Shown here: positions 26,221 to 36,000 of the stretch, one piece after another
Layout of the letters: every line of letters starts with the position of its first letter
Position numbering within the stretch: the first letter of the stretch is position 1
From: Flavobacterium sp. SH_e
GTDB taxonomy: Bacteria; Bacteroidota; Bacteroidia; Flavobacteriales; Flavobacteriaceae
Direction: 5' to 3'
DNA: 64,000 nucleotides
NCBI RefSeq assembly: GCF_025717045.1
Contig: NZ_JAOVZN010000012.1
Coordinates: 78,407-142,406, forward strand
Notes under the pieces: generated by a model
What the model was told of the DNA's origin: nothing
What the model saw: only the letters and a program-made list of their open reading frames with translations
Database searches by the model: none
Position numbers and translations under genes: made by a program

Positions 26221-29010
26221 CTATTTTAAAGGATTCCCGTCTTTATCAAGAGAACCCGATTTGATAATAATCATTTTATCCAATTGAACATATTTCTTAA
26301 TTGCATCGTTTACTTGCTGTAAAGTTGCTTTTTGAATATCGTTTGGATATTGTTCGATATAATTTGGTTCTAAACCTCTTTCGATAAAACTTAAAATCGT
26401 TCTTGCCATTCCGTTTGTGGTTGACATTCCAACTTTAAAACTTCCAATTAAATTGGTTTTCTTATTTTCTAATTCCTCAGCTGTGATTCCGTCTTTTACC
26501 CATTTATTTACTTGAACCATTGTAGCATCAAGACCTTTTTGAAATAAATTCGGATTGAAAGATGCGTTTACAAACCAATAACCTCCAGTTTCAATATTTC
26601 CTCCTAAACCTGAAGAAATGCTATATGTTAAACCGTCATTATCACGAACAGTCTGCATCAAACGTCCTGCAAAACCTGCCCCTAAAGTATAATTTCCGAT
26701 ATAAAACGGAATATAATCGGCGTCGGCTCTTTTTAAACCTGTAAATTGTCCAATATACAATTCGGCACTTGGTTTTTCTGGAATTGTAACTACTTCTGTT
26801 TTTGCTGCTGATTTTGAAGTTTCTTCAAATTTTAGTTTTTCAGTAACTCCACCATTCCAATTTTTAAATGATTTTTTTAGAGAAGCATTTAAATTTGCTC
26901 CGTCTGTATCACCAACAATAACCAAACGCATAGAAGCTGTTCCGAAATATTTTTTGTGGAAAGCTTTTACTTCATCTAAAGTTGCATTTTTAATATTCGC
27001 AATATTATCTTCAACACTTAAACTGTAATTTGGATTTCCTTTCGGATAAATTGCCTGCGATAAAGCAATGTCTCCTCTTTCGCCTGGATCGTTTAAATCT
27101 TGTTGTGTGTTTCCGATAAATTGCTGTTTTAAATTTTCAAATTCTTTAGCATCAAACAACGGATTTCTCAATTCTTCAGCCAATAAAGTAATTACTTGAT
27201 CTAAGTCTTTTTTCAAACATTTAAATCCGATATTGATTTTGAAAGTCGAAGCATTTACGTTTAATGTAACTCCCAATTTTTGAAGTTTTTCTGAAAATTT
27301 AAACTTATCATTCAACGTTGTTCCTTTTGACAACATTGCTGCCGTTAAAGCTGGAATAACATTATTTTTCGTTTCGCTTGCATAATTTCCTAACGAAATA
27401 CTTGCTGCAATCGTAACGAAATCTTTAGCTGAAGTTTTTACTGAAACCACATCAATTCCAGATACTTTTTCTCTCTTGAAAGCAGAAGCTGATTTTTCTA
27501 TCAAAGTTTCTGCAGAAATAAGTTCTTCCGTAGTATTTTTTAGTGAAAATGAATCTGCTGTATTTTCTTCATGAATATGTCCATTTTCTGGATGTCTGTA
27601 ATAAAACGGACCATTTTCTTCGATAAAATTATTTGCCTGAACTTGATCTTTATTTTGAGAACCCGCTTGTTTCGGAATAAAATATCCTGTTGTACTTTGG
27701 TCTTCAACCAAATATTTATTGGCAACGCGTAAAACATCGGCAGGAGTTACTTTTTTCAATCGGTCTACTCCTGTAATATAATCTGTCCAATCGCCAGATG
27801 CAATCGCTTCATTTAATGCCGATGCAATTACTCCAGAACCATCGCGTGCTAAGATTGTCTGCGCACTGATTTTTGCCACAACACGATTTACCTCATCTTG
27901 AGTTACGCCTTCTTTCTGAATTTTAGCTACAACTTCGCTAATTTTAGCATCGATATCTTCGTGTTTTGAAGTAGTTGGAAAACCAACGCCAATTGTGAAA
28001 AGTCCAACTTCTTTAAAATTTGTTGCACTTGCGTAAGAATAGATTCCCATACGAGTGTCAACGAAAGTTTTGTTTAAAATCGCTGAGGGTCCGGAACCAA
28101 TAATTTGAGCTAGAATATTTAATGCAGGAAGGTCTTCGTGTAAAGCTCCTGGAATTTTATAGGCTTTATTTACAACGCCCAATTCTCCTGGCTTTTTCAC
28201 CACAATTTTACGCGCGCCATATTGCTGAGGCTCTTCTGTATAAGGCTGAGGCATTACTTTTGGCGCTTTTGTAATTTTTCCGAAATATTTCTCGATTAAT
28301 TCGAAAACATTGTCTTTTTTGAAATCTCCAATTATGGTTAAAGTTGCATTATCTGGCCAATAATATGTATTATAGAAATTCTTTAAAACTTCAATTGGAG
28401 CGTTTTCAATATCCGATTTCCATCCAATTGTTGAATGATGATATGGATGCGCAATATATGCAGAAGCCCAGATTTCTTTATCTAATAAAGCATTCGGATT
28501 ATTTTCGCCACGTTCAAATTCGTTACGAACAACTGTCATTTCTGCTTCTTTATCTTCTTTTGTCAATAAAGAATTTCGCATTCTGTCGGCTTCAATTTGA
28601 ATTGCCAATTCGATTTTATCACTCGGAAGTGTTTCAAAATAATTCGTTCGATCGTACCAAGTTGTAGCATTTAATTGTGCTCCTGTATTCTGTAAAACAT
28701 CCGTAATTGTGTTTCCATTTTTCTTGTTGAAAGTTGGAGTCCCTTTAAACATTAAATGTTCTAAAAGGTGCGTTGATCCCGTATTTCCTAAAACCTCATG
28801 TTTAGAACCTACACGATATACAATTTGTACAGTTGCAACTGGCGAAGCATTGTCTTGCAAAAGCAAAACATTCATTCCGTTTGGCTGATATAAATATTCT
28901 TCGATTCCGCCTAATTCTTTAATTTTCTTAAAATTAACGGATTTATTCTGCGCTGACATAAGGGCGCAGAAAGCTAATGAGCAATAGCCCAGAAAGATGT
29001 ATTTTTTCAT
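26221..29010 (-). CDS. Periplasmic M16-family (pitrilysin-like) zinc metallopeptidase
   Basis: 929 aa with a signal peptide (MKKYIFLGYCSLAFCALMSAQ). The inverted zinc motif HLLEH is at residues 81-85, with a further glutamate ligand candidate E164 in VRNEFERGEN. The length matches a two-repeat M16 protein of four domains; the second repeat (about 490-929) lacks HxxEH and carries the usual late motif of the C-terminal half, with GLTYSISSGLGG. Enzymes of this family degrade short and medium peptides in an enclosed chamber. It sits between the dsbD-like gene and a thioredoxin lipoprotein in a SusC/D locus, which suggests cleavage of imported peptides in the periplasm. Confidence 0.88.
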   Translation of the reverse strand: MKKYIFLGYCSLAFCALMSAQNKSVNFKKIKELGGIEEYLYQPNGMNVLLLQDNASPVATVQIVYRVGSKHEVLGNTGSTHLLEHLMFKGTPTFNKKNGNTITDVLQNTGAQLNATTWYDRTNYFETLPSDKIELAIQIEADRMRNSLLTKEDKEAEMTVVRNEFERGENNPNALLDKEIWASAYIAHPYHHSTIGWKSDIENAPIEVLKNFYNTYYWPDNATLTIIGDFKKDNVFELIEKYFGKITKAPKVMPQPYTEEPQQYGARKIVVKKPGELGVVNKAYKIPGALHEDLPALNILAQIIGSGPSAILNKTFVDTRMGIYSYASATNFKEVGLFTIGVGFPTTSKHEDIDAKISEVVAKIQKEGVTQDEVNRVVAKISAQTILARDGSGVIASALNEAIASGDWTDYITGVDRLKKVTPADVLRVANKYLVEDQSTTGYFIPKQAGSQNKDQVQANNFIEENGPFYYRHPENGHIHEENTADSFSLKNTTEELISAETLIEKSASAFKREKVSGIDVVSVKTSAKDFVTIAASISLGNYASETKNNVIPALTAAMLSKGTTLNDKFKFSEKLQKLGVTLNVNASTFKINIGFKCLKKDLDQVITLLAEELRNPLFDAKEFENLKQQFIGNTQQDLNDPGERGDIALSQAIYPKGNPNYSLSVEDNIANIKNATLDEVKAFHKKYFGTASMRLVIVGDTDGANLNASLKKSFKNWNGGVTEKLKFEETSKSAAKTEVVTIPEKPSAELYIGQFTGLKRADADYIPFYIGNYTLGAGFAGRLMQTVRDNDGLTYSISSGLGGNIETGGYWFVNASFNPNLFQKGLDATMVQVNKWVKDGITAEELENKKTNLIGSFKVGMSTTNGMARTILSFIERGLEPNYIEQYPNDIQKATLQQVNDAIKKYVQLDKMIIIKSGSLDKDGNPLK

Positions 29011-29029
29011 TTTTTTGAGAGATTTTTTT

Positions 29030-29090
29030 AGTTTTCAGTCGCTTTTTTTAGTTTTCAGTCTCAGTTTAACTGAAAACTGCGACTGAATAC
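29030..29090. repeat. Palindromic repeat, family F, copy 2
   Basis: AGTTTTCAGTC occurs twice in direct order (29030-29040 and 29050-29060), the second pairing with ACTGAAAACT (29069-29078) as a 10-bp hairpin. It lies between the M16 and first tlpA-like genes and may act as a two-way terminator. Confidence 0.7.
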
Positions 29091-29094
29091 TTAT

Positions 29095-30228
29095 TTACGA
29101 TTTGCTGAAAATTTCCTTTAATTTAGATTGCAATTCAGCTTCTCTAAGGTTTTTAGCCACGATTTTTCCATCAGGTCCAATTAAGTAGTTTGTTGGAACC
29201 ATTTTTACACCGTATAAAACAGCAGCTTCATTTTGCCATCCTTTTAAATCAGAAACGTGCGTCCAAGTTAGACCGTCTTTTTCGATTGCTTTTTCCCAAA
29301 GATTCTTTTTGTCGTCTAAAGAAACTCCCAAAACATCAAATCCTTTATCGTGATAGGTTTTGTAAGCCACCACAACATTTGGATTTTCTTTACGGCATGG
29401 TCCGCACCAGCTTGCCCAGAAATCTACTAAAACATATTTTCCTTTGTAATCTGATAATTTTATTACTTTTCCGTCTACATCAGTTTGCGAAAATTGAGGA
29501 GCAGCAACGCCAATTGCTGTTTTTTCGTTAAGGTCAATAGACGCTTTTAATTTTTTTCCGTAGAATGATTTTTGAATTTCTGGAGATAAAATTCCGTAAT
29601 ATTCTTTTACTTTTTCAGGAGTTCCGTAAGACACAATTCGGTCTTCTATTACTAAAGCTCCTCCTAAATTGTCTTTATTTTTTCTGATGAATTTGTCTGT
29701 TAGATCATCCGCGAAAGCACCAAGATCTTTCCATTTTTTATCCATCATGGTTTGTTGTTCAGGAGTCAATTTTACTTTTCCACTTTGAGTCAGCGAATCA
29801 GATAATTTATAAATTGGCCCCGCAATGGCTTGTATTTTTTTAAATTCGTTATCGTAGTATGATTTGTAGAATCCGTTTTGAGTGGCTCCGGTTACTTTAG
29901 CTTTAAAAACTGAATCTTTTTTTGCTTCGATTGTAATATCTTCATTGTCTAAAAGAAACATCGCTCCGTATTCTTGTCCTTTAATTTTTAAAGTATGAAA
30001 TAAAGGCTCTCCAGTTTTTCCATTAAAAGTAAAAGCACCTTCTTTTACTTCAGCCGAATCGATGATTTTTTTATCGCCTTTTTCATCTGCATATTCCAGA
30101 TATACTGTTCCTTTATCTAATCCTGCAATTGTTCCGTTGATTGTATATCCTTCTTTTTTTGTGCAAGAAGTTACCGTTGCCGCGAGGGCAAAGGCCAGTA
30201 AACCTGATTTTAAAATTGTACTTTTCAT
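29095..30228 (-). CDS. TlpA-like thioredoxin lipoprotein with DUF4369 domain (1)
   Basis: 377 aa. The N-terminus is a lipoprotein signal with lipobox TVTSC (Cys22). Residues about 27-130 are DUF4369 (GYTINGTIAGLDKGTVYLEY). A helical linker follows, then an AhpC/TSA-thioredoxin domain with WCGPC (cysteines 275 and 278) and the cis-proline segment VPTNYLIGPDG. Such proteins are membrane-anchored periplasmic disulfide reductases. DsbD, encoded two genes downstream, is the likely electron donor. It has a paralogue immediately upstream with the same domain order. The substrate is unknown; context suggests imported peptides. Confidence 0.85.
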   Translation of the reverse strand: MKSTILKSGLLAFALAATVTSCTKKEGYTINGTIAGLDKGTVYLEYADEKGDKKIIDSAEVKEGAFTFNGKTGEPLFHTLKIKGQEYGAMFLLDNEDITIEAKKDSVFKAKVTGATQNGFYKSYYDNEFKKIQAIAGPIYKLSDSLTQSGKVKLTPEQQTMMDKKWKDLGAFADDLTDKFIRKNKDNLGGALVIEDRIVSYGTPEKVKEYYGILSPEIQKSFYGKKLKASIDLNEKTAIGVAAPQFSQTDVDGKVIKLSDYKGKYVLVDFWASWCGPCRKENPNVVVAYKTYHDKGFDVLGVSLDDKKNLWEKAIEKDGLTWTHVSDLKGWQNEAAVLYGVKMVPTNYLIGPDGKIVAKNLREAELQSKLKEIFSKS

Positions 30229-30259
30229 GTTATATTTTTTTTGTTGTTATCTATTTTTT

Positions 30260-30321
30260 AGTTTTCAGTCACAGTTTTCAGTTTTCAGTTTTCAACTGAA
30301 CTGGGACTGTGACTGAAAACT
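30260..30321. repeat. Palindromic repeat, family F, copy 3
   Basis: AGTTTTCAGTCACAGT (30260-30275) pairs perfectly over 16 bp with ACTGTGACTGAAAACT (30306-30321); the loop holds further CAGTTTT units. It lies between the two tlpA-like genes. Confidence 0.75.
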
Positions 30322-30332
30322 GCGACTAAAAT

Positions 30333-31535
30333 CTAAGATTTCAAAAGTTCCTTCAGTTTTGCTTCCAGTTCTGCTCCTCTCAAGTTTTCTCCGATAATTA
30401 CACCTTTACCGTCTACTAAATAAGTTGCTGGAATTGCTTTTACATTAAATGCTTTGCTCACTTTATCATCGTCTAGAAGATTGTGCCATTGCATGTTTTC
30501 TTGTACCAATGCTTTCTGCCAAGCTTTTTCGTCTTTATCGATTGAAACACTTAAAATCTCAAATCCTTTATTCGAATATTCAGCGTAAGCTGTTTTTAAG
30601 TTCGGAATTTCTTTTCGGCATGGACCACACCAAGATGCCCAAAAGTCAACCAAAATGTATTTTTTTCCTGAAACGATATCTTTTGCATTGAAAGTTTTTC
30701 CGTCTTTATCTTTTAATCCGAAGTTGGCAATACTTGTTCCAACTAAAGATTTCGGATTCAAATCTTTGTCTACAATTTGACCGTAGTAGCTTTTCTTTGC
30801 TGCTTCTGAAAACTGTTCATAAATTGGCTTTTGCTCTGGAGTAAAATAACTGTATGAAGTCATCATAAAAAATGGTCCCCACCAGTTTGTTTTATGTTTT
30901 TCAATCAAATTTTTTGATAACAATTCTACTTTCGTAAAAAATGCTTTTTCGTCTGCTTCAAATTTTTTCCATTGAGCCGTGCTGTAAACAGAATCCAATA
31001 ATTTCTTATTGTTTTCTTTTTTTGCTTTTCCAGCTAAATTACTTAGTTCGTTAATTCCAACGTGATATGCTTCATAATCTTTATTCAATTCTTCTTTAAA
31101 AGCCGTTTCTTTAACATAATAATCGTGAGATTTAGAACCTGTAATCACGACATCTTTAAAAGAAATCCATTCTCCTTCTTTATCTGAAACTTTGCCAGCT
31201 GCTGTAATTTTTATTTTTGAATTTTCGACCATTACAGAAATATTTCCTTTGTTTTTACCAAAGACAACATAGAAAAAACGAGGTTCTTTTAATTTTCCTT
31301 CAAAAGTAAATTTCCCGTCTTTTAATGTTGTTTCAGCAACTGGCAGTTCAGAAGAATGTGTTGCGCCTGGAACTAGTTTTACAGCTGTTCCATCTGCTAA
31401 ACCAGTGATATCTCCTTCAATTTTATAAGAAGAAACCGTCACTGGCACTGTTTTTTTCTTTTGTGCCTGAATGTTTGATGAGGCCATAAACAAGCAAATG
31501 CACAATCCTAATATTTTATATTTAATTGCTTTCAT
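30333..31535 (-). CDS. TlpA-like thioredoxin protein with DUF4369 domain (2)
   Basis: 400 aa with a signal peptide (MKAIKYKILGLCICLFMASSNIQAQ); no clear lipobox cysteine, unlike its paralogue. DUF4369 covers about 33-140 (SYKIEGDITGLADGTAVKL). A Lys-rich helical stretch is followed by a thioredoxin domain with WCGPC (cysteines 303 and 306) and IPATYLVDGKG. It is probably a soluble periplasmic disulfide reductase or a cofactor-protein reductase. It lies 67 nt downstream of susD behind a hairpin. The presence of both lipidated and unlipidated versions suggests action at two periplasmic positions. Substrate unknown. Confidence 0.82.
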   Translation of the reverse strand: MKAIKYKILGLCICLFMASSNIQAQKKKTVPVTVSSYKIEGDITGLADGTAVKLVPGATHSSELPVAETTLKDGKFTFEGKLKEPRFFYVVFGKNKGNISVMVENSKIKITAAGKVSDKEGEWISFKDVVITGSKSHDYYVKETAFKEELNKDYEAYHVGINELSNLAGKAKKENNKKLLDSVYSTAQWKKFEADEKAFFTKVELLSKNLIEKHKTNWWGPFFMMTSYSYFTPEQKPIYEQFSEAAKKSYYGQIVDKDLNPKSLVGTSIANFGLKDKDGKTFNAKDIVSGKKYILVDFWASWCGPCRKEIPNLKTAYAEYSNKGFEILSVSIDKDEKAWQKALVQENMQWHNLLDDDKVSKAFNVKAIPATYLVDGKGVIIGENLRGAELEAKLKELLKS

Positions 31536-31554
31536 TTTTGATTGATATTTTAGA

Positions 31555-31595
31555 AAAAAGCTTCCCTTTCGAGAAAATCTAATCAGGAAGCTTTT
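31555..31595 (-). terminator. Intra-operon hairpin between susD and the second tlpA-like gene
   Basis: AAAAGCTTCC (31556-31565) pairs with GGAAGCTTTT (31586-31595). On the - strand the stem is followed by a run of T (TTTTTTC). It lies 8 nt past the susD stop and may lower expression of downstream genes relative to susCD. Confidence 0.6.
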
Positions 31596-31602
31596 CTGAT
31601 TA

Positions 31603-33009
31603 TTATTTGTCTACATTTTGTGTTATTGTTCCGTTTCCTGGGTTTGCTGTAGCACCTTGTGGAAATGGCATTGTCCATAAATGAGAATCTGAAGATAAAG
31701 TGTACGTAGTTCCGTTTGCTACTTTTGTAAAACTAACTGTATAAACACCTTCTGCGTTTAAACGGCGTGCGTCTGCAAAAGGAATCAGCGTGTTAGTAAG
31801 TTCGTTGTTTTTTGTTCTGAAAATAGCTTTCAAAGCAGTTGTTTTATCTGCAGTCGAAATATCTTGATAAGAAGCTGGAAGAATACGAGTTTTACGAACT
31901 GTATTTAAAACATCCAATGCCTCGCTAATTTGTCCCGCGCGCGCCAGACATTCTGCTTTAATCAAATAAACCTCAACCGTTGTGATTCCGCCAAAATTAA
32001 AAGCACCAGACAAAGTTCTTCTGTAATAGGTTTCTGAACCAACAGTATAAAGTTTCCAACGTGAAATAAAACGTGCATCTCCAGTTTCAAAACGCTGTGC
32101 ACGCTCAACTGGAATACTATTTTCTGTTGTTAAACTAGAATACGTTCCATGACGATACGTGTAATTTTCTACATAATTGTATCCCATTGGAGATGTTGTG
32201 GTAGTGTACGAATTTGGAAGATCTATAATCGTTTTATTTGCATTGTAATATCCAATCCAGTCATACAATTGGCTGTTTTCTGCCAATGCTAAATTTGCAT
32301 ATTTTAAAGCTTCTGAATAGTTATTCATTTGCAGATAAACTCTCGAATAAAATGCATAACCCGCACCTAAATTTGGATGTAAAGCCGTTTGCGAAACTTT
32401 TAGCAAGTACGGTAAAGCTTCTTTAACATCATTCAAGATAAAATCATACATTTCTTGAATGGTTACTTGTTTACTTGGCGCATTAATATTGGCACTAGTA
32501 ATTAATGGAACCGATAATTTTGTTGAAGCTGTAGATGCCACATAAGTATCTGCATAAAAATTAACTAGATTATAGTAATTCATGGCGCGCAATATTTTTG
32601 CTTCTGCCCATACTACTCTTTTTTCGTCATCAGTTGCTTGCGTGGTGTTTAATGCATTTTCGATAATTAAATTAAAAGTCGAAATTCCCGCATAACTTGA
32701 ATAATACATTGTTTCATCTGATACTTTCAAAGCAATTCGATCAGCATTTTCATCCCACATATAAAGTGCATTATACAATCTATTGTTTGCTAAAGAGGCA
32801 ACAGTTACATATTGGTCATTTAATAATTGTGAAGCGCCAGTAATATCAACTCTGTGATTCGTGTACTCGTCGCGTAGAAAAGCTTCATAATCAGCTAATG
32901 TTGTTGGTGTTTTCGATCCTTTAGGAATATCACTCAAATAATCTTCGCAAGAGGCAAAAGTCAATCCTAAAGCTAAGAAGCACGCTATCTTTATATATAT
33001 ATTTTTCAT
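31603..33009 (-). CDS. SusD/RagB-family outer-membrane lipoprotein
   Basis: 468 aa with lipobox FASC (Cys21). The N-terminal SusD-like region (EDYLSDIPKGSKTPTTLADYEAFLRDEY) and the later VYLIKAECLARAGQ...ALDVLNTVRKTRI segment are family signatures, and the C-terminal ADARRLNAEG fits the RagB/SusD fold with its TPR core. It forms the lid over the SusC-type transporter and binds the substrate at the cell surface. It lies 17 nt downstream of the SusC gene. No glycanase is encoded in this operon, so a peptide-type ligand as for RagAB is as likely as a glycan; this is inference. Confidence 0.9.
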   Translation of the reverse strand: MKNIYIKIACFLALGLTFASCEDYLSDIPKGSKTPTTLADYEAFLRDEYTNHRVDITGASQLLNDQYVTVASLANNRLYNALYMWDENADRIALKVSDETMYYSSYAGISTFNLIIENALNTTQATDDEKRVVWAEAKILRAMNYYNLVNFYADTYVASTASTKLSVPLITSANINAPSKQVTIQEMYDFILNDVKEALPYLLKVSQTALHPNLGAGYAFYSRVYLQMNNYSEALKYANLALAENSQLYDWIGYYNANKTIIDLPNSYTTTTSPMGYNYVENYTYRHGTYSSLTTENSIPVERAQRFETGDARFISRWKLYTVGSETYYRRTLSGAFNFGGITTVEVYLIKAECLARAGQISEALDVLNTVRKTRILPASYQDISTADKTTALKAIFRTKNNELTNTLIPFADARRLNAEGVYTVSFTKVANGTTYTLSSDSHLWTMPFPQGATANPGNGTITQNVDK

Positions 33010-33026
33010 CGTCTAGTCTTTATAAA

Positions 33027-36000
33027 TTAGAAATTAACATTTACGCCCATAACAAAGCTTGGAGATTGGAAACCGCCCAGCAAATATTTAGCATCTCTGC
33101 TTTTTGCAAAAGTGTATACGTTTTCTGCGTTTAAATTGAAACGTACGCCATCTAATTTTACTCTTTTAATAATGTCTTTTGGCATTTGATAAGCTAGCGA
33201 AATGTTGCTTAATCTCACATTTGATGCATCTAGAATATTAATATCTGCATACGAATAAATAGTACGAGAATCTGAACTAAATTCTGGATCATATTCGTAA
33301 ACTGCTCTTGGAACATTTGTGAAAGCTTCATCTCCAGGCTGCATCCAACGATCTGCAATATGATTGTTTACTACAGAAATATTGGTTACATAACCTCCTG
33401 CTGCACTATTATAACTATTATTCAGCATTGGCAAGAAAGTATTTCTTATTTTATGCCCTAACTCGTAAATGAAAAGTGCTGAAAGTGAGAAGTTTTTATA
33501 ATTAGCCGAAGTATGGAAAGATCCGCTTTGTGTAGGAACCGTTGAACCATAATCCTGAATAGCATCAATTTGCCCTGGATTGTATTTTACTGCAGTTCCT
33601 GAAGCATCATAAACCTGAGGAATTCCTGTGCTGCTTAATCCGGCCCATTTATAGCCATAAATAGAATTAAAACTTGTTCCAACTCTTGGGAAAGCTTGTG
33701 GGTAATCTAACTGAAGGTAATAAACTGGAGCTTTTACGTTTACATAATCCACAACGTTTTTGTTGTACGCATATAAAACTGCTGCATCCCAGGAGAATGA
33801 AGGTGTTTTTACAATGGTTCCTCTCAAAGTTACTTCGACACCTTTATTGGTCATTGCTCCGTTGTTAAGCGTGTAAGTAGAATACCCCCAACCTTCTGTT
33901 GGAATTCCTTGACTGCTCGCTAATAAATCTTGTCCTTTTTTTCTATACACATCAAAAGTTCCGCTTAATCTACTTTTGAAGAATGAAAAGTCTAAACCAA
34001 TATCTGTTGTAGTTGTTTTTTCCCAAGATAATTCAGGATTTGGTCGCTTACTTACCGTTCCTTGATTTCCTCCAACATTTGAGTTAGAATTGTAATATGC
34101 TGTTAAATATGGTGCAGAATCTTTTGCAACATTTCCTCCAATACCATAAGAAGCACGAAGTTTAAGTCCGTCTACCCAATCAACATCAAAAAATGACTCT
34201 TTATCAATATTCCATCCTGCTCCAGTTGACCAAGTTGGTTTATTTTGATATTTACTGTCTGTTCCCCAAAGATTAGAACGATCCCAACGAATACTTCCTG
34301 AAAATGTATATCTTCTATCATAAGTATAACCACCTGTTCCATAAACTGAAACGTAACGGTTTTGCAATTCTTTTTCTAATGAAAATTCGTTTTGAGTCAT
34401 GTAACCGCCAAAAACAGTTCCGTATACTTTTAATAAATCAGCTTGATTTATTGGGGCAAAACCTAGAGTTTGTGAATCGTAACCATAGCGTGTGTTATCG
34501 TTATATTCTTGTTTTGAATGACGAATTTCCATACCGGCAATAGCAGAAAAATCATGCTTTTCAGCAAAAGTCTGATTGAAGTTTAACTGCTGGCGGAAAT
34601 TATATGCATTAGAAAACTGATTCGTTTCTTTAACAATGTCTCCGTAAGGCAAATTATAAACTGCTTTGTTATTAGCAATTGTTACCATTCCGTTTACTTT
34701 ACTTCTCACATAATATGAATTTTTGTCATATAATTGACTAGCGCGATCTGAAGCAAATTCGTATTGGAACATTGCATTGTATGTAAATGCTTTACTGAAT
34801 TTTACATTGAACTTAGCAAAAGTCCTATTTAAGAAACTTTTGTTTTCAACTAAATTTCTACCAAACTCATCCATTGGCGTAATATCCATGTTGTAAAGAC
34901 CATAAGTCTGCATAGAATTTAGCGTAAAGTTGTTGTAACGAGAAGCAGCTGTAGAAACAAAATTAGTCCCGTCATTATTCACCAATTGATTGTATGGCTG
35001 ATATTTATATCCTGGACCTGAAGTAAAATCAGGCTGTGAGGCAAAATAACTTTGTGTATCTCCTTTTCCAAAATTCGTATAAGTTCCTAAATCTAAAGAC
35101 AGCCAGTTGTTAATTTGAGTTGTATTCTTCAAATTAATCCCAACCGATTCATTTTCAGTATAAATATCTTCAAACTGATTGTTTTTATAAGTCAAAGAAG
35201 CATTAAAAGTATTATTTTCTGTAGCTTTTCCTAAACTAAGGTTGTGCTGCATAAAATACTGATCGCGTTTTGCATATTTAGCAATATCATCAAAATATTT
35301 ATAACCTTGTCCGCCTAGCTGATCTAAACGGCTGTTCATTTCTGCTTGAGAAATATTTCCAGCATAACCGTTTAAAATAGTCTGCATTCCTAAACTTGTA
35401 TATACCGCATTATTCAATAATGATTGTGCATACGTGTTTGCATTAGCCGTTTTCAAATTAGGATTTCCATCTGCCCATCCTCTTTCTAAACCAATAATAT
35501 CAGCAGAATCAGTAAGGTTTCCGGTATAATTTCTATAAGGAGTAACGGTTAAATTACTTGAAAAAGAAATATTTGTTTTTCCTGCTTTTGCTTTTTTAGT
35601 GGTAATTACCACAACTCCATTTGCCGCGCGAGCACCATAAATAGACGAAGCTGCAGCGTCTTTTAAAACCGTAATTGTTTCAATATCTTCTAAATTCAGA
35701 CTTGGAAGATTTTCTTCAATAGTAGAATATGGAGTCAATCTTGTGTTTTCAACAGGAAAACCATCGATAACATATAAAGGAGCTGTAGCATTAGTAGTCA
35801 TAGAAGTTGTACCACGAATTCTTCCATCTTGATATCCAACAATACGTCCTTCTAAAATTTTATCTAAACCGCTTAATCGTTGTTCTTTAAAATCTACAGC
35901 TTTCAAACTTGAGAAAGATCCTGTTGCTTTTTCTTCTGAAATATCTTGGTAACCTGTTTTCAAAACAAGCCCTTCTAATTCTAAGACATCTTCTTTTAAA

